Assembly (NCBI RefSeq): GCF_000423945.1
Contig: NZ_KE384116.1
Location: 1 to 64,000 of the forward strand
From: Butyrivibrio sp. XPD2002
GTDB lineage: Bacteria > Bacillota > Clostridia > Lachnospirales > Lachnospiraceae
DNA length: 64,000 nt
Direction of reading: 5' to 3'
In this document: piece by piece, positions 51,944-61,119 of the stretch
How the letters are laid out: each line of letters begins with the position of its first letter
Numbering within the stretch: the stretch's first letter is position 1
Made by a program: the position numbers and the translations under genes
The notes under the pieces: model-generated
What the model saw: only the letters and a program-made list of their open reading frames with translations
The model's database searches: none
Told to the model about the DNA's origin: nothing

Positions 51944-52025
51944 GGCCGCTTTCGCTACTGATTATATTTAGAGGTAGCGAAAGCGGCCCTTGAAATTGTA
52001 AGCATAATTCTCAATTTCAAGGAGG
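51944..52025 (+). promoter_or_regulatory. Structured IS leader guarding the transposase ribosome binding site
   Basis: GGCCGCTTTCGCTAC (51944-51958) and GTAGCGAAAGCGGCC (51974-51988) are perfect 15-bp arms. Directly after, CTTGAAATT (51989-51997) pairs with AATTTCAAG (52013-52021), which touches the GGAGG site at 52021-52025. IS10 and IS50 of the same family are known to hide their start sites in read-through transcripts by such pairing. Confidence 0.6.
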
Positions 52026-52030
52026 TGCAC

Positions 52031-53347
52031 ATGAACCCAAAACAAGTAAAGAATCTATTGGTTGCACAAATAAAGCTAGTTTCAGCTAATGCCAAGTCAT
52101 TCTGTGTCGATTCCGAGAAGAACTTTTCAAGAAAAAGGAAGCTAACTATGGAAAAAATTATTGCTGGAATTATTGGCATGGGAAGTGGGAGTCTCACAAA
52201 TGAATTGGTGGATTTCTTTAACGACAGTTCAGAAACGCCGACATCATCAGCATTTTGTCAGCAACGGTGTAAGGTATCTGTTGAGGCTTTTGAGACTGTA
52301 TTCCGCCTCTTTTCAAAGAAACTTTTTGATTCTTTCAAGGCTGATTTACCTATTTTGGCGGTCGATGGATCAAAGATTCAGATTCCAACAGACCCTACCG
52401 ATGCTGATTCGTTTTTTCCTGGGACAAATGGGCAGAAGCCATACAACATGGTTCATTTAAACGCCCTATATGACATTAAACATCAACTTTATCTGGATGC
52501 GGTTATACAAAAAGCAAAATTTGAAAATGAGGATGTGGCTCTTACAGAGATGGTAGACAGATCGCCATTACATAATGCTCTCTTGATGGCAGATAGGGGA
52601 TATGAGAGTTACAACAATCTTTCGCACATCCAGGAAAAAGGATGGTACTTTCTTTTCAGAATAAAAGATGGCCCCACCGGTATAAAACAAGGGTTAATAT
52701 TACCAGATGCCAGTTCCTATGATGTGAATATTGAATTGAATCTAACTAGAAAACAGACAAATGAGGTTAAGGAACTATTAAAAGATAAAAATCACTATAA
52801 GCTTATATCTACAACTAGAGTTTTTGATTATCTCCCAATAAAAAACAGGAAATCGGAACCGACAAGTTTTTACAAGCTATCATTCAGAATCGTGAGATTT
52901 CCTCTGTCGGAAGATTCCTACGAAACAATCATAACCAATCTTCCTTCCGAAAAATATCCTCCTGGGGAAATAAAGAAACTCTATGCTTCAAGATGGGGAA
53001 TTGAAACATCTTTCAGGGATTTGAAATACACCATGGGAATGCTTGATTTTCATTCAAAAAAGGTGGAATGCATACAGCAAGAAATCTATGCACATCTTAC
53101 AATGTATAACTTTGCAGAAATGATTACCTCGCACGTAGTCATTAAGAAAAAGCAAAGAAAATATATATACAGAGCTAACTTCTCGGTTGCAGCTCACATG
53201 TGCAGAAAATTTTACCGCGGTATTACATCGCCACCTGATTTGGAAACCATTATATCAAGAAATCTTGTACCCATTAGACCAGATCGGCATCGAGATAGAT
53301 ACCAGTCTGCAAGAATCTTCAGAGGTTTCCTATATAGAGTAGCATAA
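52031..53347 (+). CDS. IS4-family transposase
   Basis: The ATG at 52031 lies five bases after GGAGG. The 438-residue protein has the DDE residues in AVDGSKIQIP (first Asp), MADRGYESYNN (second Asp) and YASRWGIETSFRDLK, which is the Y-x2-R-x3-E-x6-K signature of the IS4 family. The reading frame is intact and the ends are perfect, so the copy may be active. Confidence 0.95.
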   Translation: MNPKQVKNLLVAQIKLVSANAKSFCVDSEKNFSRKRKLTMEKIIAGIIGMGSGSLTNELVDFFNDSSETPTSSAFCQQRCKVSVEAFETVFRLFSKKLFDSFKADLPILAVDGSKIQIPTDPTDADSFFPGTNGQKPYNMVHLNALYDIKHQLYLDAVIQKAKFENEDVALTEMVDRSPLHNALLMADRGYESYNNLSHIQEKGWYFLFRIKDGPTGIKQGLILPDASSYDVNIELNLTRKQTNEVKELLKDKNHYKLISTTRVFDYLPIKNRKSEPTSFYKLSFRIVRFPLSEDSYETIITNLPSEKYPPGEIKKLYASRWGIETSFRDLKYTMGMLDFHSKKVECIQQEIYAHLTMYNFAEMITSHVVIKKKQRKYIYRANFSVAAHMCRKFYRGITSPPDLETIISRNLVPIRPDRHRDRYQSARIFRGFLYRVA

Positions 53348-53533
53348 AGCTATAGATTTTACACGTGCTCAGCAGGCGGATTTCCATTCGTCTATTTGTT
53401 GTGTAAATAACCATGGAAAAAGAGGATGCTGGAACAATTCCAACATCCTCTTTATAACTTTTCCCTCATGTTACAATGCTAACTTAATGACATTGGGAAT
53501 TAGCGGTTCCGCATTTTTTTCATTTAATAGGAA

Positions 53534-53590
53534 ATTGCGCCTTGGCGGCGCAATCTTGAAATAAAGGTAAAAGTCTTTATTTCAAGGAGG
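53534..53590 (+). promoter_or_regulatory. IS-like leader remnant in front of the GH5 fragment
   Basis: ATTGCGCC-ttggc-GGCGCAAT (53534-53554) is followed directly by the perfect 12-bp hairpin CTTGAAATAAAG-n8-CTTTATTTCAAG (53555-53586), ending at GGAGG. The order (GC-rich hairpin, CTTGAAAT hairpin, AAGGAGG) repeats that of the IS leader at 51944-52025, so this may be the leader of another, deleted element. Confidence 0.5.
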
Positions 53591-53604
53591 CAGGAGAGAA
53601 GATC

Positions 53605-54624
53605 AAGGTTAATATCAACACAAACTCTAACAAAGAGCTTAAGAGAGAAGACGGATCCGACATGGATACCAGAGAAATCTTCGATGTTTTCCTTCAGATG
53701 TGTAAGGACAACGGTATCAAGGTTATGATGGACTGCCACAGTGCGGATGCCAACAACTCAGGACACAACTACAACGTATGGTACGGTCCTAAGGGCTTCA
53801 CAACTCAGGACTGGATCGACGGTTGGACATGGTTTGTAAATGAGTACAAGGATGATGATACTATCATCGCTTGTGACCTTAAGAATGAGCCTCACGGAAA
53901 ATATTCTCAGGCTGATTCAAACGCAGCAAAATGGGATGATTCAACAGATGAGAACAACTGGCAGTACGCAGCAAGCATCTGCGGACAGGCTATTCTCGAT
54001 GTTAACCCGAACCTCCTTATTATGGTAGAAGGTATCGAGGAGACTCCCAGAGATGGTTACGATTACAACTCAGGCACACAGGATCCCAATGCTTCAGAGG
54101 ATGAGCTGAAGTACTACGGCGGCTGGTGGGGCGGAAACCTCAGAAATGCCGGTAAATATCCTGTAGACCTTGGAAGTCACCAGAGTCAGCTCGTTTATTC
54201 TCCTCACGACTATGGTCCGCTTGTTTATAAGCAGACATGGTTCGACAAGGACTTCACGGAGCAGACACTGCTTGACGATGTATGGTATGACAGCTGGTTC
54301 TATATCCAGGATGAAAATATCGCACCTCTCCTTATCGGTGAGTGGGGCGGATTCATGGATGGCGGTGACAATGAGAAGTACTTAAATCTCATGTCAGAGT
54401 TTATCGCAAAGAACCACATCAATCACACCTTCTGGTGCATCAACCCCAACTCAGGCGATATAGGCGGACTTCTTAAGGACGACTGGGCAACATGGGACGA
54501 TGCAAAATATAACATGATGAAAAAGACCCTTTGGGCTGATGACAGCACAGGTAAGTTCGTTGGTCTTGATCATGAGATTCCGCTCGGCGACAACGGCGAG
54601 ACAGTAACAGATTTCTACAACTAA
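53605..54624 (+). pseudogene. GH5 cellulase lacking its N-terminus
   Basis: Homology to GH5 endoglucanases starts abruptly at KVNINTNSN (53605); the frame has no ATG until 53662. Present are IKVMMDCHSADANNSGH, the acid/base Glu in CDLKNEPHG, QLVYSPHDYGP and the nucleophile Glu in LIGEWGG, and the normal end of the domain. Missing are the signal peptide and the first beta-alpha units (roughly 70-100 residues), so an active secreted enzyme is unlikely. It probably results from an IS-adjacent deletion. Confidence 0.82.
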
Positions 54625-54646
54625 ACTTCATACACCCAAAAATGAG

Positions 54647-54686
54647 GAGAGGCTGAGGATGCGTTTTCAGCCTCTCTTCTATTTTT
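54647..54686 (+). terminator. Rho-independent terminator after the GH5 fragment
   Basis: GAGAGGCTGA (54647-54656) pairs perfectly with TCAGCCTCTC (54667-54676), followed by TTCTATTTTTT. Confidence 0.88.
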
Positions 54687-54820
54687 TGTGAATGGATTAT
54701 TATATTTAGTAGAAAAACAGTCAGATTAACGATTGCTAACAATTTAATTGCAATAAATATTTAAATCTGATATAATAACTGCGCATGTAAGATTTGTTTT
54801 TTTATTAAGAGGTATTTGAC

Positions 54821-55912
54821 ATGGCAGAAGTATTTGATATTCAGAAGTATATGACAAGGGGTGTAGAGCGCGTTGTAGCTGACGCAATAAGAGCTACATT
54901 AAAGAACCCCAAGGAGAGCGCCTACATGGCAAAGTTTGCAATGGCCAGCAAGGCTTCTTCCAAAAAGAGAGCAAAGAGCGAGGCAGAAGGAGAGCATATT
55001 CCTCCGTTTTTGATAGCAAGTATCACCAGCAGCTGTAACCTTCACTGCGCAGGCTGTTACTCAAGATGTAACAACGCAACAGAGGATGCAGAGCCCGTGG
55101 ATCAGCTTACTGATCAGGACTGGAGCAATGTGTTTGAGGAGGCCGATGACCTCGGAGTCAGCTTCATTCTTCTTGCAGGTGGCGAGCCCCTTCTTAGAAA
55201 GGGTGTCATCGAGGCTGCGGGAAAAAAGCAGAATATACTGTTTCCGATTTTCACAAACGGAACCTATATGACTGAGAAGTATTTCGATGAGTTCGACAAG
55301 TGCCGTAACCTGATCCCTATCATGAGTATCGAGGGCGAGAAGGAGGCAACTGATAAAAGACGCGGAGAGGGTGTCTACGACAAGCTTGTTTCCAACATGG
55401 ATGAGCTTAAGGAAAGAGGCATAATCTTCGGAGCTTCCGTAACTGTGACAACTGAGAATATCAAGGAAGTATCTTCCGAGCGCTTCATAAACATGCTGTC
55501 TGAAAAAGGCTGCAAGGCAGTGATCTTTGTTGAGTTCGTGCCCGTGACAGAGGATTCAGAGTACCTGGCTCCCGGCGAAGAGGACAGAGAATATCTTAAG
55601 GCTGAGATCATGCGTCTTAGAAAAGAGCATGAGGAAATGGTTTTCGTATCCTTCCCCGGCGATGAGAAAAATTCCGGCGGATGCATTGCAGCAGGCAGAG
55701 GATTTTTCCATATTAATTCCCATGGTGGCGCAGAGCCCTGCCCGTTCTCACCCTACTCAGACATCAATGTGAAGGAGACTTCACTCAGGGATGCCATGAA
55801 GTCCAAGCTGTTCCACAGCCTTCAGGACGAGGGAGTTCTTCTCGACGATCACAAGGGTGGATGCGTTCTTTATGAAAAGAGACAGCAGGTCGAAGAATTG
55901 CTAAATGCATGA
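54821..55912 (+). CDS. Radical SAM protein with SPASM-like C-terminus
   Basis: The 363-residue protein has the radical-SAM cluster motif SCNLHCAGCYSRC (C-x3-C-x2-C, residues about 68-80) and LLAGGEPLLR. Later cysteines (GGCIAAGRGF, EPCPFSPYS, KGGCVLYE) resemble a SPASM/twitch auxiliary-cluster region. The N-terminal 65 residues are helical. It resembles the heme-biosynthesis/peptide-maturase branch, but no precursor peptide gene is nearby. The reaction is unknown. Confidence 0.87.
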   Translation: MAEVFDIQKYMTRGVERVVADAIRATLKNPKESAYMAKFAMASKASSKKRAKSEAEGEHIPPFLIASITSSCNLHCAGCYSRCNNATEDAEPVDQLTDQDWSNVFEEADDLGVSFILLAGGEPLLRKGVIEAAGKKQNILFPIFTNGTYMTEKYFDEFDKCRNLIPIMSIEGEKEATDKRRGEGVYDKLVSNMDELKERGIIFGASVTVTTENIKEVSSERFINMLSEKGCKAVIFVEFVPVTEDSEYLAPGEEDREYLKAEIMRLRKEHEEMVFVSFPGDEKNSGGCIAAGRGFFHINSHGGAEPCPFSPYSDINVKETSLRDAMKSKLFHSLQDEGVLLDDHKGGCVLYEKRQQVEELLNA

Positions 55913-55990
55913 CAAAAAATGAGTATCTTCCTGAATATAGAAGATGTAAACTTGATAGTTGAGGGGCAATAAAGTTTTGGAGGATGAAAA

Positions 55991-56806
55991 ATGAGCAACT
56001 TTTTAGAGCTTTCTAAAAGCAGAAGAAGTGTAAGAACTTTTGATAAAAACAGACTTGATGATTCCGTTATAAATGAGCTTAAGCAGTTTGCTGACAGTAT
56101 CACCAATCCCTACGGAGTGCCTGTCAGATTCGTGTTCCTTGATAAGGATGAGAACGATCTTTCAAGCCCTGTGCTCTCAGGTGAGAAGACCTATGTGAGC
56201 GCTGTTGTGAAAAAGACAGAGCACGCGGAGGAGGCTTACGGCTACGCTTTTGAAGCACTTTTAATGCATGCGCATGAGATGGGACTTGGAACTGTCTGGA
56301 TCGGCGGAACAATGCCCAGAGAGAAATTCGAGGAGGCCACAGGACTTGCAGCGAATGATCTTATGCCCTGCATGAGCCCTCTTGGAAAGCCTGCAGACAA
56401 GATGTCAATTAAGGAAACTCTCATGAGAAAGGGAGTTAAGGCTGACAGCAGAAAGAAATTTGAAGAGCTGTTTTTTGAAGAAGATTTCAATACTCCTCTG
56501 ACAGAGGCTAAGGCAGAGTCCCTGGGACTTAAGGATGCACTTGAGTGTCTCAGGGTTGCACCATCAGCAGTTAACAAACAGCCCTGGCGTGTTATAATTA
56601 ATGGAAACGAAGCACATTTTTATGAGAGACATGACAAGGGCTTTACAACACCTGACTATGACCTTCAGAAGATCGATGTGGGCATTGGAATGTACCACTT
56701 CGAGAAGGAACTTGCGGCCAGCGGGAAGACGGCCACTCTTGAAGTAAAGGATCCCGGAATTAAAGCGCCTTCAGATGTCGATTACGTTGCAACTTATAGG
56801 TGGTAA
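55991..56806 (+). CDS. Nitroreductase-family protein (TM1586-like)
   Basis: The 271-residue protein carries the nitroreductase opening SKSRRSVRTFDKNRLDD and, later, LRVAPSAVNKQPWRVII plus GIGMYHFEKEL, the double-domain single-chain form of TM1586-type putative FMN nitroreductases. GGAGGATG precedes the ATG. It starts 78 bases after the radical SAM gene and ends 10 bases before the MATE gene, so the three may be one transcript. Confidence 0.87.
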   Translation: MSNFLELSKSRRSVRTFDKNRLDDSVINELKQFADSITNPYGVPVRFVFLDKDENDLSSPVLSGEKTYVSAVVKKTEHAEEAYGYAFEALLMHAHEMGLGTVWIGGTMPREKFEEATGLAANDLMPCMSPLGKPADKMSIKETLMRKGVKADSRKKFEELFFEEDFNTPLTEAKAESLGLKDALECLRVAPSAVNKQPWRVIINGNEAHFYERHDKGFTTPDYDLQKIDVGIGMYHFEKELAASGKTATLEVKDPGIKAPSDVDYVATYRW

Positions 56807-56816
56807 AAGTAATCTA

Positions 56817-58166
56817 ATGGCTAATTCAAAAAATTATGACATGCTTAACGGCAGTCTTATAGACAAAATAGTATTATTTGCAATTCCGCTTGCAATATCC
56901 AGCATTTCTCAGCAGCTATTTAACGCTGCTGATCTTGCTGTTGTGGGAAGATTTGCATCTCCTGAGGCTATGGCAGCGGTGGGAAGTAATTCATCGGTTA
57001 TTTCACTGATAATAAGCTTCTTCATCGGTCTGTCCATCGGTGCCAACGCCCTTATCGCGATGCAGATCGGAGGCGGAAAAAAGAATGAGATAAACGAAAC
57101 CGTTCACACTGTAATTGCGGTATCCCTTTTGGCGGGATGCGCGATTATTTTGATCGGTTTCTTTTTATCGGGGCCGATTCTTGTCATGATGGGAGCACCA
57201 TCCAATGTCCTTGGTCTGGCAAAGCTATACCTCAGGATTTATTTCTTTGCGATGCCTGCGATCATGGTCTACAACTACGGCTCTGCAGTCCTGAGAAGTA
57301 AGGGGGATTCCAAGAGACCCCTTTATGCGATGCTGATATCAGGTGTGATCAACGTTATTCTGAATTTGATATTTGTAGTTGTTTTCCATCTGCATGTAAT
57401 TGGTGTTGCGCTTGCAACAGTTTTATCTAACCTTTTTGGCGCCGGATATATTCTGTATATTTTATTTAATGAGGAAGAGACCTTCAGACTTGACCTCAGA
57501 AAACTCAGTATCAAGAAGCAATACCTTATCCGCATGATGCAGATAGGCCTTCCTGCAGGACTTCAGGGCGTTGTCTTTTCATTATCCAACGTGGTTATCC
57601 AGTCGACTGTAAACAGCTTTGGTTCAGATGCCATCGCGGGTTCAACGGCCGCTGCCAATTTTGATTTCATATCCTACTGTGCGATGAGTGCCTTCGCGCA
57701 GTCTGCCGTAACCTTCACCAGCCAGAATTATGGCGCTAAGAAATTTGACAGATGCAAAAGAGTTTTCAGGATATGTATGGCCTGTGGTATCGGTGCTTCG
57801 GCGCTGGTTGTGTTCCTTTTTGTGACCTTCAGATACCAGGCGATCAGTATCTTTACAACAGAGCCTGCTATTATCGAGTTCGCAATGAAGAGAATCATGA
57901 ATGCCTTTTTATTCCACTTCCTTATTGGAAGCTATGAGATAAGCGGTGGCTGCCTTCGCGGTATGAACCATTCGCTGACACCCACACTTATTTCTATTTT
58001 CGGAACCTGCGTATTCAGACTTATCTATGTCTTTACATATATTCCGACTCACCACACCTTTGAGGAGCTTTTCAGAGTTTATCCCCTTTCATGGGTGATA
58101 ACTGGAATCGCCACGATTTCGGTGTATCTGATCGTGAGACGCAAGGAATTTGCGCGTCTTAGCTGA
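56817..58166 (+). CDS. MATE-family efflux transporter
   Basis: The ATG at 56817 (MANSKNYDMLNGSL) is chosen; an upstream frame from 56775 overlaps the nitroreductase. The 449-residue protein has 12 hydrophobic segments in two similar halves, with the family motifs PLAISSISQQLFNAADLAVVGRF and QIGLPAGLQGVVFSLSNVVIQ (given in part). It should export drugs or metabolites against Na+ or H+. Confidence 0.92.
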   Translation: MANSKNYDMLNGSLIDKIVLFAIPLAISSISQQLFNAADLAVVGRFASPEAMAAVGSNSSVISLIISFFIGLSIGANALIAMQIGGGKKNEINETVHTVIAVSLLAGCAIILIGFFLSGPILVMMGAPSNVLGLAKLYLRIYFFAMPAIMVYNYGSAVLRSKGDSKRPLYAMLISGVINVILNLIFVVVFHLHVIGVALATVLSNLFGAGYILYILFNEEETFRLDLRKLSIKKQYLIRMMQIGLPAGLQGVVFSLSNVVIQSTVNSFGSDAIAGSTAAANFDFISYCAMSAFAQSAVTFTSQNYGAKKFDRCKRVFRICMACGIGASALVVFLFVTFRYQAISIFTTEPAIIEFAMKRIMNAFLFHFLIGSYEISGGCLRGMNHSLTPTLISIFGTCVFRLIYVFTYIPTHHTFEELFRVYPLSWVITGIATISVYLIVRRKEFARLS

Positions 58167-58181
58167 AAATAAATATGCCCG

Positions 58182-58210
58182 TTGCATATCGAACGCATGT
58201 TTGCTAGAAT
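58182..58210 (+). promoter_or_regulatory. Promoter with LexA (DinR-type) box in front of the helicase gene
   Basis: TTGCAT (58182-58187) and TAGAAT (58205-58210) have an exact 17-base spacer. Inside it lies CGAAC-GCAT-GTTTG (58190-58203), which fits the Firmicutes LexA consensus CGAAC-N4-GTTYG. LexA would block RNA polymerase until DNA damage. Confidence 0.85.
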
Positions 58211-58244
58211 GGTATATATTAAGTAATAAAAGCGGGGATACATC

Positions 58245-60401
58245 ATGCAGGAAATTCTTGATTGTTTAAATGAAGCGCAGCGGGAGGCGGTTACTTCAAC
58301 CGAAGGCTACGTACGTGTTATAGCGGGTGCCGGAAGCGGTAAGACAAGGGCTTTGTCGCACCGCTTTGCTTATCTTGTAAACGGTCTTGGAATCATGCCG
58401 GGGCACATTCTCTGCGTCACCTTCACTAACAAATCTGCCAATGAAATGAGGCAGCGTATTCACCGCCTCACCGGAGACAACGACACAGGATACATCAACA
58501 CTTTTCATGGATTCTGCGTCTCTGTGTTACAGGAGGATTCTCACGCGGTTTCCTATCCCAAGAGCTTTCTCGTTCTTGATAATTCCGATATCGATGATAT
58601 GTTGAAAATCATATATGAGGAGCGTGGACTTTCCCTCCGCGACATGACCTTCAGTGCCGCCAGGGATATGTTTGAGATACGCAAGATTTTCAAGGAACCG
58701 GAATATTATCTTGATATGATCACCATGTCCCTTGAGACTCTTAAGGAAAAATACGACAGTGCAACTACTGCGGAGGACATACTGTTCTATGGCTATCTCT
58801 ATCAGGAAAAGAAGTGCTTTGGACTTGATTACAATGATCTTATAAAATTCTCGCTTTACATCTTTTCACAAAATGAAGATATCAAGCTCAAGTGGCAAAA
58901 ACGTCTTGAGTACATAATGATCGACGAGTTTCAGGATATCGACAGCCTTCAGTATGAGCTGATGGAGGTTCTCTCAGGCTACCATAAGAATCTTTTTATA
59001 GTAGGCGACCCGGATCAGACCATCTACACCTGGCGCGGTGCAAACGTGAAGTACCTCTTGGATTTTGATAAAAACTTCCCTGATGTAAAGACAATCATGA
59101 TGAATGATAATTATCGTTCAACTCCGCAGATCCTTGGGGCAGTTAATTCACTGATTGATAAAAATACCCAGAGAATCAAAAAGGAGCTTACGCCTACACT
59201 TCCTTCGGGAGAGAGCGTCCTCTGTCATCTGGCTCCTAATACTGCCGAGGAGGCGGACTGGATAACTGGAGAGATTCTGGCCATGAAGGGGATGGGCATT
59301 CCCTACCGCGACATGACAATTCTTTATCGTGCCCACTATGTCACCAGGACAATAGAAGAGGGACTTTTAAAGGAAAAGATTCCTTATACGATCTATTCTG
59401 GTGTCCAGTTTTTTGGACGGATGGAAATAAAGGACGCACTTTGTTATCTGCGAATGATTGTTTACAGGGATGACATTTCATTTAGAAGAATCGCCAATGT
59501 GCCCAAGAGGAATCTGGGAAAACGCCGCATGAGTTTTCTGGAGCAGTACGCAGCGGAAAATAAGTGCTCACTTTATAAGGCGCTCCACGAGAATCTTGAT
59601 AACGATATAATGCGTGGCACCAAGGCAGGAAAATTTATTGACCTTATCGAGAGATTTGCTGACAGCTATGAAGGGCTGCCGGTTTCAGAGGTTTTGTCAA
59701 AGATACTAAATGAGAGTGGCTATGAAGAGATGCTGAGGACTGAGGGCGCGCAGGAGAGACTTGATAATCTTGCAGAGCTTAAGCAGTCAGTGTTTGAGTA
59801 CGAAACCACCTGCGGTGAGGAGGTTGGTCTGGAAGATTATCTTAAGCACGTGGCGCTTTTCACCAATGCTGACTCTGATGCGGGGCAGGAGGACAAGGTC
59901 CGCCTCATGACAGTACATGCTGCAAAGGGATTGGAATTCCCCTACGTATTTTTGTGTGGCATGAACGAGGGTATTTTTCCTTCAAGAAAAATCCATACTC
60001 TGGAGGGGATGGAGGAGGAGCGAAGGCTGGCCTTTGTAGCTATGACAAGAGCGAAAAAGAGACTATTCATATCAGAGGCCGGGGGAATGAATTTTGAGGG
60101 AATACCCAGGTATCCTTCAAGATTCATTCTGGACATCGACCAGAACCTGTTAGAATTTACCGAGAAGCCGGATGATGCGATGCTGACAGCAGTAAGAAAA
60201 TATATCGACAATGACTCCAGACACTTAAAGGGAGCAGAGAAGCTTAACCTGCTAGAGCCCGGACAGCGGGTGGAGCATGCAATTCTTGGTCAGGGAACAA
60301 TCCTGGAGCTAAACACGGAGGAGCAAAGCTACCTCATTCAGTTCGACGGTATGGAGACAACAAGGCAGATTTCCTTTAAGGTGAAGCTGAGGAAGATATA
60401 G
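58245..60401 (+). CDS. UvrD/PcrA-type DNA helicase
   Basis: The 718-residue SF1A helicase has Walker A AGAGSGKT (residues about 27-34), FTNKSANEM, MIDEFQDID (Walker B), VGDPDQTIYTWRGA, DNYRST, MTVHAAKGLEFPYVF and AFVAMTRAKKRL, and a C-terminal basic beta fold (GQRVEHAILGQGTIL) as in PcrA. It unwinds DNA during repair or rolling-circle replication. A LexA box makes it SOS-inducible. Confidence 0.95.
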   Translation: MQEILDCLNEAQREAVTSTEGYVRVIAGAGSGKTRALSHRFAYLVNGLGIMPGHILCVTFTNKSANEMRQRIHRLTGDNDTGYINTFHGFCVSVLQEDSHAVSYPKSFLVLDNSDIDDMLKIIYEERGLSLRDMTFSAARDMFEIRKIFKEPEYYLDMITMSLETLKEKYDSATTAEDILFYGYLYQEKKCFGLDYNDLIKFSLYIFSQNEDIKLKWQKRLEYIMIDEFQDIDSLQYELMEVLSGYHKNLFIVGDPDQTIYTWRGANVKYLLDFDKNFPDVKTIMMNDNYRSTPQILGAVNSLIDKNTQRIKKELTPTLPSGESVLCHLAPNTAEEADWITGEILAMKGMGIPYRDMTILYRAHYVTRTIEEGLLKEKIPYTIYSGVQFFGRMEIKDALCYLRMIVYRDDISFRRIANVPKRNLGKRRMSFLEQYAAENKCSLYKALHENLDNDIMRGTKAGKFIDLIERFADSYEGLPVSEVLSKILNESGYEEMLRTEGAQERLDNLAELKQSVFEYETTCGEEVGLEDYLKHVALFTNADSDAGQEDKVRLMTVHAAKGLEFPYVFLCGMNEGIFPSRKIHTLEGMEEERRLAFVAMTRAKKRLFISEAGGMNFEGIPRYPSRFILDIDQNLLEFTEKPDDAMLTAVRKYIDNDSRHLKGAEKLNLLEPGQRVEHAILGQGTILELNTEEQSYLIQFDGMETTRQISFKVKLRKI

Positions 60402-60458
60402 ATATTTACACAACAGCAGAAAAGGATCCCCTTAGATACCTACGCAAAGTAGATATGA

Positions 60459-61118
60459 TCATTTTGAAATTCTTCCAAGCTGCTTGTAGATTGTCTTTGA
60501 TAGATCCTTTCTATATAGAGCGAATGACATTACTATGGCTGTTATGATTCCAAAGATCACAAGGACGTAGCTCAGGCCTATTGCATGGCTCATGCTGCCT
60601 CCTGCGAGCTTGTCGAACAGAACTGTGGAATGTCTCGTTCCTGTAAGCATAAGAGCAATAATGATTGCAACAAGCGATATAATTGAGGTAAGCATGTATT
60701 TATAGGTGAGTGATATAAAAATCAAATCGGCTGCTGTCAGAATTGCTGACAGGATTATGTAATTGCCTGAAAAGGATGTCTCAAAAGTGCCGTTTTTCGC
60801 AAGGGCTATGCGGTGGAGGACTATGAGAGAGAAAACGACAAGTGTAAACGGAACTACAAATATATAGGGAAACACTGTCTGGGAGTGCTTCTTGAGCGTT
60901 GATGACTGCATAAGTGCTGAGGTGTTTGCCATGTAGGCTACATGGTAAACCACTGAAACAGGCATGAGCAGATACATTGACCCAAGCAGAAATTCGTCCG
61001 GAAGAAGGAATTCATATAGAAATCCAACAGCCCAAATTACTAAGACCATACAAAACTGTGTCTTGATTCCCGGAGTATATTTTGCCATCTTTAACATCTT
61101 TTTTGTGTCGTTCATCAT
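60459..61118 (-). CDS. Membrane subunit of a YtrA-type ABC system (distal)
   Basis: The 219-residue protein has six hydrophobic segments and no cytoplasmic domain. The sequence itself has no motif I can name. It is the last gene of the minus-strand unit GntR - ATPase - membrane protein - membrane protein, which copies the layout of YtrABCD-type systems induced by wall antibiotics. Confidence 0.7.
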   Translation of the reverse strand: MMNDTKKMLKMAKYTPGIKTQFCMVLVIWAVGFLYEFLLPDEFLLGSMYLLMPVSVVYHVAYMANTSALMQSSTLKKHSQTVFPYIFVVPFTLVVFSLIVLHRIALAKNGTFETSFSGNYIILSAILTAADLIFISLTYKYMLTSIISLVAIIIALMLTGTRHSTVLFDKLAGGSMSHAIGLSYVLVIFGIITAIVMSFALYRKDLSKTIYKQLGRISK

Positions 61119-61119
61119 T

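Larger units (their letters stand above)
51840..53495 (+). mobile_element. Complete IS4-family insertion sequence (IS231-like), 1656 bp
   Basis: The ends are exact inverted repeats: CAATGTCATTAAGTTA (51840-51855) and TAACTTAATGACATTG (53480-53495). They are flanked by a 10-bp direct repeat GGAATTAGCG (51830-51839 and 53496-53505), which is the target duplication. One transposase gene fills the element. The end sequence and duplication length suit the IS231 branch of the IS4 family. The flanks, when rejoined, form a terminator hairpin, so the element landed in its loop. Confidence 0.93.
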
